Origin: Trichostrongylus colubriformis
Lineage: Eukaryota > Nematoda > Chromadorea > Rhabditida > Trichostrongylidae
Direction of reading: 5' to 3'
DNA: 64,000 nt
Assembly: GCA_963978905.1 (NCBI GenBank)
Contig: OZ022257.1
Coordinates: 10,438,509-10,502,508 of the forward strand
Shown: positions 41,795 to 52,537 of the stretch, piece after piece
Position numbering within the stretch: position 1 is the first letter of the stretch
Layout of the letters: every line of letters begins with the position of its first letter
Program-made: the position numbers and the translations under genes
Notes under the pieces: model-generated
Databases searched by the model: none
What the model was told of the DNA's origin: nothing
What the model saw: only the letters and a program-made list of their open reading frames with translations

Positions 41795-43509
41795 AGGTGG
41801 ATTATTCCAGGTGAAGTGACTCGAACAAAATTCTCCTCCACGGTGCGCACTTTACTGCAACATTATTCAAGGTACAACGTATGTCGAGGGTTTGGACATT
41901 GTTCGCCAATATCACAAAAACAATAGCTGTGTTTCTCGCAAATCGTCAAATCCATATTGACGTACTGTTCTGTAGAATGCACTGTGCTAGCCATTTGTCT
42001 GAAAGTGCCTCCGCTTAACATCGATTCTGCCCTCGCACCAAACAGTAACTCTAAGCTTGAAATATTTTTAAGAGAGGTATGAGATAATTTGGATAGACTT
42101 TTATCAAGGGATTGGTGGAGTGGTGGTTTGTAGACCCTGTTCCCTTCGGCGCTCGAATCCCTTTACCCGCTGAAGCAATACCTTCAAGAAACGAACCAAT
42201 TCGGTGATCGCAACAATGAACAGAAATCGAATGACTGATCTTAAATCATTTAGTATTATTGAGTGCGCTGTCACTGTGGTACGAGCATGTTCTGAAGATG
42301 ATTACCGTCTAAATGAATTTAGCAAACAATCATAGTGCAAGTGGAGGCGCATCAGTACCCTCTGACAGCTAAACATCAACATACATAACACAAGCAAGAG
42401 GCACCGAAGCTCAGTGAAGGAGCACTGTGTGGAAGGAGCATCTTCGTTGTAGAGGAGACTATTTCCGAGAATGGTAGAATTCTTTGTGTTCGTTTCTGAT
42501 GCCTACAACAAGCGCACCTGTGGCCAGCAAGCGTTTGGTCCTCGCTTGCTCTGATCTCTACGCTAGCAAATTTGCTACCTCTGAAAAAAGACTCGACTAG
42601 TCTATTGTCGATTTCCGTTACTTCTGTAGAGTGTAATTTGACATTCAATTACACTTCGCCAGTTTTACAGAACAGTTCTACACTTCATTTTCATCCATAT
42701 AGTCATACATATTGTATTTGCTGTATCCATATAGTCATACATATTGTATTTGCTTACTACAAGAAACGGGCTACAAGAGAAGTTTCACGCCGAAAAATAA
42801 AGTCCAGCTGAGATACAGTTCCTGAAATTAATTTCCGACGAAGTGGAGCTGTACGTGGAGGAGAGGACGCTAGAAGACTGTGGAGCTAGGGAGCGATGGC
42901 CAGCCATCGGAAAATGAATGTTAAGTAAATCAGCAAAACTTCAATCTGCGCTTCTCACCGCCAACTACTTGAAAGTGAATTGGCGGGAATTCAAAAAAAT
43001 TGCTGTGCTTCAGGTTTTTGGATTTATACGCCGAACCGAATGAAGTTCTTCAGCTCTTTTCACATTTTGTTTGAGTACTGCATGTAATGTGGTGATTTTG
43101 AGAGATACTACAGTATTGAATTTCCGTGTAGGATTCTTTGATGTTCTTATCGCAATGGTCCTCATTGCTAGAAATCGAAATTGTCGAGTTGTTAATAAGA
43201 GCGTTCCTGACCTTGACACTGATGATGTCGCTTTCCTCATAAAGCGGTAAACTATGAGAACTTCGTAGAAATACGGGGTATGTCCAGGGGGTCCATGTCA
43301 TGAAGTACTCTACGACTACAATCAACCTCATCTCCAATTGTCTCCCAGGTCGGAGCACCTTGAAGCTGTCGTATCTCAACATTGATAGCTGATACAAAAA
43401 CAAAGTGCACAAAACGGCGGCCCACAAAAGTGGCGCACAAAACGGCCTTATGCTTACGGAAACCCAGCACACATGAGTTTGGGGTAGCTGCCACCTAACT
43501 CAAAACATT
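41795..43509. repeat. Downstream flank of the unit-C short gene
   Basis: Paralogous to 15300-16560 and 29760-30640. From about 42280 it is a reverse-orientation relative of 7781-8552, 21290-21800 and 37560-38200, including CACTGTGGTACGAGCATG at 42275-42292. No gene is seen. Confidence 0.65.
42693..42756 (+). repeat. 32-bp tandem duplication
   Basis: ATCCATATAGTCATACATAT recurs at 42693 and 42725 with identical continuation. Confidence 0.85.
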
Positions 43510-43511
43510 TA

Positions 43512-44003
43512 CAGTAGCGCTCAAAAGTCTTCGGCCAAAGCTTTTCTGTCATAACTTTTTTTCTACTCGACCAAATTTGACAAAATTTTAATATGTGGTG
43601 CCTGGACCTATTGCCAACATTTCCTTCTACTTGAGTGCCGCTTGACACTTTTCATGGTTTAGTACAAGAATTTACTACAAGACCACCCAGAAAAAAGTAA
43701 AAGGCTTGGTCAAGAAAAACGGCTCTCTTTACAAAAACAAAACGAGCAAGCCTCAGAGAACATTAATGTTTTGTAGAAAGAACACGACTTTTGATGACAG
43801 CGGCACAGCAGGATGGCACTCCAATAAGAATTGCATTTAAACAGGTAACTTACACCGTTGAGCGCCAAAATAGTAGGTTAAGTATGCGGTGTCTCTAGGT
43901 ACAACATACTAAAATTTCTCTTAGATCCGTGCAGTTTTAAAAAAGTTACAAGTGAAAAACCGAAGTGAAAGACCATTTCGCCGAAGACTTTTGAGCGCTA
44001 CTG
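43512..44003. mobile_element. 492-bp Tc1-like MITE, family 2, copy 2
   Basis: The ends CAGTAGCGCTCAAAAGTC / reverse complement have TA on both sides (43510-43511 and 44004-44005). It is nearly colinear with 35315-35815 with small deletions. Confidence 0.9.
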
Positions 44004-44005
44004 TA

Positions 44006-45419
44006 TGTACTTGTGCATCACGTTGTCGACCGTCTTGTTTCTAAGTGTCCCTTAGATGTGGATGAAAGCCTCCGCTTTTTGCATGTTGAATTTCTACACA
44101 TCGAAGCTGAAGTCGGAAATTTTCTCAGAATCTAGGGGAACCGAAAGCATCCCAATTTCCGAAAACGTCAGGGATGTTCTCTGAGGAAGTGACAGGGCCA
44201 TTTCTTCTCCAAAACAAGCTTTCTTGTTGCTTTGCCTTTCCGCTCAACCTTGAATAACGGACAATTCAGTTTAAAATAGGCTATAGGGCGACGATTTCTT
44301 CGTTTTGACATTATGGGCTCGTTCATCAACAAAAATCCCCTTTCTTTCAATAATTCTCCATTCACGGCTGCTCAGTTTTATTGAAAAATGGTCCTATCTG
44401 TCCTACAAAGACAAAAATGCAAACTATATTGCAGTGGAGTGCCTTGTGCCCTCACACACAAATACAGAGGAAATTCATCCAGCATGGAGCATGCAAGTTT
44501 TCGTTGGTCATTTTTAAGGTGCTGCGGTGAGATAGGAGATCAGAACTACTGTGGAGACTAACCAAAAGTACATTCTCCGATTGGAAAGAAAGAAGTTTAT
44601 TTTGATGACAGTTAAGGCACGATTCTTGTGGAAAGCGCTCCTTGAGCAGAAGCACCCACCAGAGAACTCCACTCATTAGAGACATCCAGCCTAGGGCGGT
44701 TAACCTAGTACGTGTCGAAGATATTTACTTCTCCTCTCTGAAACCGTCTCCGAACCGCTGAATTTAACATGGAGGAAGTCCCATCGTTCGCATAGCGGAA
44801 GACTGTACAACAGGTCAAGCGTGTGACGTGATTTACCCTGGGTCTGTTTATTGTCGAAAGTAATATTTTTGAGGAAACTTTCAGTAACACGGAAGGCGTA
44901 TATGGTTTTCCACTGAAGATGCAGTTTTTTTGAAAAATGGTTGCTATGCGATTGGGTTAACAACGTGCCATACAGTAATGATTCATGAAAATCAAGCGAA
45001 GACTTTGAACCAACTGCAGGATTTCCAACTTCCGAGAAGATAGTGATGTTCTTACTCATAAGCAAAGTGGGGCTGAGTTATTCAGGTTGGTCATCATTCT
45101 CGTTATACCCTCACCGGCTTCCTTTCTACATAGTGGCACACTGGGGCGAGTCAATAGGCAAATAAAAAAGTAAACAAGTAGACAAACAAATAGACACATG
45201 TAAATATAAGTAGGCAGTAGAATGAGAATCTTTGCGTGGAGCGTCCCATGGGAAAGTACGCCCACGGAACGACCCCGCCCACAACACCATACTCAGTTTG
45301 AATTGGTTCGACATATTACGTATGTAGTGATTCTTGGGACTTTCTCTATGATTAGGTGGAAGTTATACATGATAGATGGTTGGGATGAGGAGGGGTATAC
45401 CGATTAACACCATTATTTA
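44006..45419. other. Single-copy spacer, no supportable gene
   Basis: Not obviously duplicated elsewhere in the window. Minus-strand frames at 44700-45065 (121 codons) and smaller ones lack a recognisable family or clear exon boundaries. It may contain a decayed gene. Confidence 0.35.
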
Positions 45420-48400
45420 TACGTACTGTGACGCAACATCATGAACCATTGAGTCATAAGTGCAAGTAAAATCTGACACAACGCCTTGGGGCGCATCAGT
45501 GCGTTATGCCGCCGTGCTTATCCATGAAACTACTGCACACCCTGTTCTCACCTTCATGATGTTCTCAGTAGCTTTAGAACATGGTCTCACGCAAATGGAC
45601 GCAAATAATCTAGGTTTCGTCTTAGGCAGCAAGTAATGAATGTAAGTAATGGCACTAATGGCAGTAAGTAATGAAAACCTTTGCGAAGTAGCACAAGGAA
45701 TATCATGTTCTTTGAACTTAATATTATTGATATACTAGTCATAAACATGCAAATATACTCGATTCGACACAATTTTTGCAGTTACGAAGCCATCCGGTCA
45801 CACGTTGAATTGAGGGAGGATATTATGAGGATATGAGCACAGAAGGGGAATATTCTTCTCTGTTTCGTTTCCGTCTAAGGGCCAGTGCGAAAGGAAACCA
45901 ATCTAACTCTTTCTTACAAACAACTAAATAATTGTTGAATGGTTATAACAAATAATTATCTCTTTAACAAATTACTTAATTTGAAACAAACACAATTGAA
46001 AGTGACTGTTTACCAAAACTTTTGGGATTATTTCTTTTTAATCCATCGCTTCCTCATTACTTGGTAGCAAGATATTCACATGCATGACTTGCTGAATTTC
46101 CACGTCGTTCAGTGCGAACTAGCGGTATGGCTTTCACTGAACTCTCGAGTTGTCAGCGAATATTGCAAAAGCTGTGAAACTTCTACCGTACTCGTTTTTC
46201 AGAGTTAAGCGATATATTTCAATGACACTGAGTTGAAAAGGCTTCAATGGATTCTCATGGATCCCTAAATTTTTTTGAAAGCACTTGGAAAGGCGAGGCA
46301 CGTGTTTATTTTGGGGGTGCTGAGACTCGCAATCAGGCAGAAACGTTGTTTGTGCTCAACCAGCGATCTCAGATGACAAGTCACTTCCGACAAAGCGGCC
46401 ACCCCCACCGCTAACGTTCATCAGCTCAAAGAAGGAAAGCTCGTTGTAGAAGGGCCAAATACAAAAAGTCCGTTTTTTTTTTGCCCGATCTCGAGAAATA
46501 ACAGAAATGTGCGGAAAAAAATGTGCCTGGATAACCATAGAGTGCAGCTCACACAACACTGATTCCCTTATAATGAATAATACAGAAAATAACATGGTTT
46601 GCTGCAGTACTGCGGATTGTTTTCATGATAGTCTGAGTTTGTGAACCTCACTGAAAATTCTCTTTAGCAGTTGCAAAGAGATTCACAGTGCTGAAGTCTC
46701 ACAGTTTATTGAAAAAAAATTCTGGAAAAAGATTAAGACATAAGAATAGGAAAAGTACGGAAGCATGTCATTTTTCGGCACGTCATTATGTACATATGAA
46801 TAAATACATAAATAAATAAAATAGAAAGTTGAAGCATTATCTCATATGTAATCCCATAAGTGAACCTTCTCGTGTTCTTGTTGAGGTGACTTACAATTAG
46901 AGACTAAGTTTGAATTTCGTAGTAGTTGCAAATATCAGTTTTCGTGTCCGAACCATGGCCTTATTTCAATCGGTGTTGAAGTTGAAGGTAGCCGCACGTT
47001 CCAAAAACCCTGATTACTGTCAGTCTCCCAATTCCTCAACTAAGAAATTCTATTAATAACAGCAACGTTTATTCAGAATATCCGCACTTTAGGAGAAGGC
47101 TATGTGTTAAAAACCCGCGATTTTCACAGATTTCATTCGGAATTTTCGAGCAAACCAAGCCCGTACTTCCTTTCCGTATTCGGAGACTTACTGGTTACTC
47201 TTCCACCTTCTCGCTACCCTTTATCGTTGCTTATCAAGCACTAGGCACTTAAGAACATAAGCAGACAAAACGCCACATTGTTTCTTTGAACAAATCGTCC
47301 ACGGAAAAAAAATCAGTTCCTTTCTTACCCATATATTTATGTAGTTCTTGCCTAATGGCGGCTGGTCATGGCCCGTGAAGGTACAAAACGGTAGCTCCAC
47401 ATTTCCCCTTCATTTCATATTATTATAAAAGGTCACTTCAGATCTCTGATCACTTCATAGGATTCACCATTATTCTTCTTACTTTCCACAGCCGATTTCA
47501 ACGCAAGCCATCTAAATCCTTTCCTCCGTTGCTAACGGTTGCTTATACTAAATCTGTGTGTGGAAAAAAAAGCACTAGCGTAGTTTTTATGGAGGATCTC
47601 ATTGTTGCCGAGTCATTAAGGCCTTGGAGTTAGCAGTTTTGGCCTATGTACCCTCCTGTAGTTCACTGGTTACACACACGACGCCCTGTTCGTCGAGTGT
47701 GAAGTTATTGAGTAGTTTCTATCGTAAACGCATTTTCCGGTATGTCTTTGATTATTCCTTCTTTCATTCTTTCACTCGCTTGTCTCTGTTTGTTGTTTCA
47801 CTTATTGAACATCATCATGAATGAAGTCGATTCCCTTCTCTGCCCGTCGCCGTAAGGAAGCTCTGGGACTGATGCGTGCAGGTGGAGGCGGAGCGCGCTA
47901 TTAGCTCAGTTGCGCCCTCAAAGGCGCGTTTTGCAACGGGAGGTTTGCCACACATGCTCAAATGATCGTTTTTACAAAATAGTATTTCCATTTCCAAATA
48001 GGCTTTCCCTCTTGCCCCTTCCCGGTGGCTTTAGGGTTCAAACGCATGCGACTCTAGAATGAGTGCGAGAATGTGGCACAGGCTTGATCGTATGCGACAA
48101 CCTGATCCCCTAGTCCTCAACATACCCGCTCTACAGTACGCTGATTCTATGAACCAATTCGCTACGTATCACGTTCCGTTTGCATTCGGATGACTCGGTT
48201 AGTCCGTCGATGCGCTATGGGCAGCAGCTGAGAGCAAGCAGATCTGCTCTTTCCGCGAAACTAAGCTAATTTCAGTAGGATTTGGGAAAAGCCTCCCTCT
48301 AATGAACATTGCCTCCAAACAAACTAATGAGCTATTTGAAAATTGAGCCTCGTAAAAAAAAAAGAATGGACAATGGGCATTATGGAGCAAATTTCCGGGA

Positions 48401-49500
48401 TCCGAGAGAATTCCAGGAAAAGCCGCTATCGTAAACGGCTCCTCAAACACAACAAACCAGCATTTGTTGAAGAGCTGCATGAACGCTACCAACACGAACA
48501 ATCAGCTCAAATTTCGAGGCTGAAGTGCTTCTATTTTTAGACAGCCATCCTCGTGAAGCCATTCTCTGCATCAGATAATGCTTTTCCTCGGTGCTAGCTA
48601 CTGCGCCAGGAAGCAAGCTGCTGATGAGAAAACAATCAAATAAGAGGGTGATGCTCTCGTGATCGGCCAGCTTAATGGGCAGAAAGCGGCCAGGCAGTAG
48701 GCAGAAGGTGACCCATAGTTCAAAGCTCGGCTGCATAGAATCCCTACAAGTTGATCTCCGCCACCAATGATACGTAAATTCACCACAGCAAAGTAAACTC
48801 GAAAGCAAGACAAAGCACAATAGTGGTATTCTCGAACTCAAAAGCAAAAATCTCTAGACTTGTGAAATTCGATGAAAATATTACAGCATTTGCCGATTCG
48901 TCAGAAGATCAGGTAACTGAGGTACATCTGAGCTCCTTACCCTGCATCCTTAGCTCATAGGGTTAATGCTCAGACGGGAAAGGCAATGTTGATTCAGCGT
49001 CAACCTATGATAAAACTAGGGTGGATAGTGGGTAATCCATTTGGGGGTGAGTGCAGACAACAGCAGAAACTCGGTTTTGGTTTACGCGCGAATTCAAGAT
49101 CAAATTTAAAATGTTTGTAGGTCCTTAGGTTCATACTTAGCAGTGTCGGCGGCAGGGTGTGGCTGCGTGTCTCTGCGTCTCCTCCAGTTCCACCCTGTCT
49201 CGTTGCTGGCGTCGTTTCCACCTCACCTGTCCCACACTGCCTCGCTGCCTGTAACAGCAGCCACGCCCCGCCAGCGCAAAGTATGGACACCTCCTTACTG
49301 ATGTAACACGTGACTTCCTTATAATTACTGCTTGACGTTCTCAACTACATGAAAATAGGTAAATTCGGCATCAACTTGGTTTTTGGAATGTGATGACTAA
49401 CCGCATCGCGATCAAATCCCAATGGATACGGGGAGTGACTAAAATTCTAACAATTCTGATGCCCTAGGATGTTGCTGTCGATTGTCGTGTAGTTTTTGGC
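45420..49500. repeat. Segmental duplication block, copy 3
   Basis: 45420-46720 matches 17100-18340 and 30640-31700. 46720-49500 matches 31740-34800. The order of sub-blocks is the same as in the 30.6-34.8 kb copy, so one duplication of at least 4 kb explains both. The conserved island at 48499-48734 lies inside. Confidence 0.65.
48499..48734. other. 236-bp conserved island, second copy
   Basis: About 98 percent identical to 33879-34114 by eye, without gaps, in a background of lower identity. On the minus strand an open frame of 134 codons (48443-48847) spans it with a hydrophobic N-terminus (PLLCFVLLSSLLCC), but the unit-B counterpart lacks that N-terminus, so a gene call is not justified. 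Confidence 0.45.
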
Positions 49501-50580
49501 ACCACATTTTTTTCGCTTCGCCCACCATCCTGAATGATAGAGCTACTTGATCTGAGTGGAATTTGATACAGCAACTATTCCCATCTCCGCTTCATGATTT
49601 AATATTAACTGTTTACCTTGTTTATTTGTTTATTTATTACGTCATTAGACGTGCCACTAACTAAGTTTAAAAGAGCAAAGTGTATATAAAGAAAAAAACA
49701 GTACTGAACCTAATTACTCGAACTTTGGCATTATTCACCAGCGTTATTTACCAGCAGTATTTACTAGCACAATCAGTTTATAGGCCTAATCTAATATTAA
49801 ATACGACTTACGAATCAACGATGAGAAAATTAGTGGAAAGGCGAGCGAGAGTAGTAATAGATACCGGCTTGTGAGAAGCAACCATTAGAAAAGGGCAAAG
49901 TGAGAAGCAACCATTAGAAAATAAATAAGTAAATAATAATATCAACTTAACACCATCTAAATACTTAAATAGATCTTGTCAAACCTTATGGCGTCGTTGA
50001 TCAACTTGGGATTTTGTGTATACATTACATTCCATGAATGAATCACATGTTTTCGATGAGTGGACAGCTGTCGTGTAGTTTGATTCCCCATATCCTGAAA
50101 TTCGTTTGAGGGTTGGTTAAAGGCGAAGAAAAGCTCAGAATAGAACAAAAGCTTGCATGCAGCGAGAAACACCTTTGAGGGTTCAGTTCAAGCTAAAATG
50201 AAAAAAAAACCTCTTCTGACTTGAAATTCAGTGACTAAAAAAGCCAAAGAGGCGTCAAAGCCGTTGCGGCGATAACAAAAGGCTTTAGTTAAATCATTCG
50301 TCAACGAGGTTCGCTTCGACGTATACGATTCAATAAGGGAGAAAAACCAATGATCACAAGGAGACAAAAAGACGTTTGAGAAATAAACGATGAAAAATCA
50401 TCAACAGGGTTGAAACCTCAGTTCGGAGCTTATTTAGACCGAGTGTTGTTTTCACACTTGCGGGAGGTATCGCTGTCACTAAAGCGTTCCGAACTCGGAT
50501 CCCGCCCATTCCATTTCCCCCTTCCCATTGTCCCCTCTCATTGGTTTCAAGGCACACATTACGATAACCAATTAGGACAA
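49501..50580. other. AT-rich spacer, no supportable gene
   Basis: Contains TTTATTTATT-type runs and a 29-bp tandem duplication (49871-49928). No coding sequence or RNA gene was recognised. Confidence 0.4.
49871..49928 (+). repeat. 29-bp tandem duplication
   Basis: GTGAGAAGCAACCATTAGAA occurs at 49871 and 49900. Confidence 0.85.
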
Positions 50581-50584
50581 ACTA

Positions 50585-51450
50585 TTAGGCTGTACCAAAA
50601 GTCTTGTAGGATTTTTTCGATCATCACTTTTTATTATTTTTTTCCAACAAACGACAATTAGGCAACAGCGTATTCACCATTGTTATCGACAACACTCTGC
50701 CACCTCATAAGTAGTTCGTTGATTCCCTCCCCCCCCAGAACTGTGAGTTCTGAGAGTCGAAAAGTCAGCGATCGCCTTTGCAAGCAAGTCATAATCAATG
50801 AATTTTCTCTTGGCCAGGAATTATTCAAGAGGATGGGTTAGGTGATAGTCAAAAGGGCAACGTCTGGAGCACATGGCGAATGGAGCGGGACATCCAGCCT
50901 AGAACCTGCAGCTTGTCCTGGGTACTCTTCGCGATGTGGGAGCTGGCGTTGTCATGAAGTAGGATGACCGCGGACCTTTTCCGGCGCTTTTCTCGAACAC
51001 CGGCGGAAAAGTACTAAAGCTGGCGGGTGGATGCGGTAGCGGTGACTGCGTCGCTTTGTATCGGCACCTCTCGGAAAACATTCCTTCCGCATCTCAGAGG
51101 TACACAGTCCTAAGCGTGGTTTGTCTTTCATGTCAATCTCGCCGTTGCTCAAGCTGGTGAACCAGCGGCGCACGGTCTCGTAGCACACACATCCCTTGAC
51201 CAATGCAGCGTTGATGGATTCGCAAGCTTCCGTCGCTTTGGTGCCGCGAGACCGCTCACAGTAGATGACACCGCGTGTTAGGGGGGTATCGACTACAGGC
51301 ATTGTAGCTTCCTCCACAAAATTTGGCAGGTCAATAAATACTTTGCTAGAAAGCCCAGATAACGTTCTACCATATTCTTAATTGTCTCGAAGCAAACAGG
51401 AGTTATTGATGTTCTTGGGAAAATCCTACAAGACTTTCGGTACAACCTGA
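50585..51450 (-). mobile_element. Internally deleted mariner, copy 3 (866 bp)
   Basis: The ends TTAGGCTGTACC and (reverse) TCAGGTTGTACC are flanked by TA (50583-50584 and 51451-51452). The transposase reads on the minus strand. It has the same deletion junction as the elements at 6243 and 13943: KPRLGLC directly followed by the SEMRKE/GMLFRE-type codons at about 51085-51120. Confidence 0.9.
50800..51317 (-). pseudogene. Broken mariner transposase
   Basis: The N-terminal DNA-binding part is open for over 100 codons (TRGVIYCERSRGTKATEACE and TVRRWFTSLSNGEIDMK). It then runs out of frame into the catalytic part, where LLHDNASSH-like codons and an AKLQ/GW segment are visible only after changing phase. 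The segment with the first catalytic Asp is absent and the region of the third Asp is frameshifted. Not functional. Confidence 0.8.
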
Positions 51451-51452
51451 TA

Positions 51453-51660
51453 CATACCTCCTAGGGGTAGTGCTTCCTTGGTTACCCATCCAGGCTGCAC
51501 CTCTTTTGGGCAGTCACGGCGCGACATGACGGCGTTACACCTGCTCGAACCCATTTCGACCCAACATTAGACCTGACCGTACAGTTACTCGTGAAACTAC
51601 TGCCCCAAGGAGGTGAGTCAACTTACTGGTTATCGTGGAGTGTGCCTTCAAATGGTTGGT
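51453..51660. repeat. Fragment of the unit centre
   Basis: GCGACATGACGGCGTTACAC, CTGCTCGAACCCA and a following GACTTACTGG-like end correspond to 13200-13380 and 40520-40640. This is either a remnant of a fourth unit whose genes are gone or a dispersed copy of that segment. Confidence 0.5.
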
Positions 51661-52253
51661 ACACCCCTACCTTGAAACAAAAAAGCCACTAGTAAACTCT
51701 CCCATATCAAGGAGTACAGGACGAAAATCTCACTTAGTATGGAAGCGAATTACGAGCGTATTATTAAACCTCTATTCCGTCTGAACCCCAGAATTAATTA
51801 CGCTCATGCTCAAATCCTTCCACTTTGCTCCACTCAAGTTTCGATATCTCGGAACTGGCACTCCCATTCCCATACAGTTTCTCTTTCACAGTTCCATGTA
51901 CTTTTGGCTGAAAGAGGATCAAACGCTTGGGCCAGGATCTATTCCTCACTCACTCTAGTGGCGTAAATAATTGGATTTCAGAACAATCGTGGTCACATCA
52001 AATTTTCATGCGAATATTGAGCAGAAAAGGTGTGAGCGCAAAGGAAAGGTGTCAGGCTGAGAGATGTGGTAGCGGCGTGAATTCCAAGTTGTTGTCGTGT
52101 CCAGCCACAAATGGCTAGGCCATGTTCCAATAATACTCCTTGAAAGCCAGCACATCACGATGTGCAGGTACCGTGAAAACAATCAGCGGTAATGTGGACG
52201 CGTTGGTTTTGAAAAGTATGCTCAGAGAAAATTTCCCTTAGCTCTCCTTTTTA
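51661..52253. other. Non-coding spacer
   Basis: No gene, RNA or repeat that I can support. Confidence 0.35.
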
Positions 52254-52537
52254 TGGACGGAGGTGGTGTAGTGACAGGTGGCTCCCACTCTGATGGTGCC
52301 GGCATCAAATTCCGCATCAACGCCCTTCCAGTCCAACCAAGCCTTCCATCTCTCCGGATGTAGGTAAGTTTTTACCGAACTCGTATGGGAGGATAAAAAC
52401 ACTGTCATATTCATCGGCTGGCCCCTGCAAGTCATTGTATGAGGCGAACCATATTAACCTGCCACCACGTTTCTGAACAGAACTGGAATGCGCGGCGCAT
52501 CTCAAATAAGGAATTAGTTAACGCAAAAACGTTATCC
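52254..52537. repeat. Dispersed repeat R1, copy 1
   Basis: Matches 59655-59945 in the same orientation, from GGAGGTGGTGTAGTGACAGG to a GTTAACGC...AAAACGTTATCC end. On the minus strand both copies can be read as a Trp-rich segment (PERWKAWLDWKGVD here, PEGWNAWLAWAGVD in the other), suggesting a once-coding domain. The frames are not kept at their edges. Confidence 0.7.

Noticed and set aside
31399..46595. Similar minus-strand frames at 31399-31584 and 46356-46595 as a duplicated gene
   Set aside because: The similarity follows from DNA duplication; homopolymer length changes break the frame and no exon boundaries are evident.
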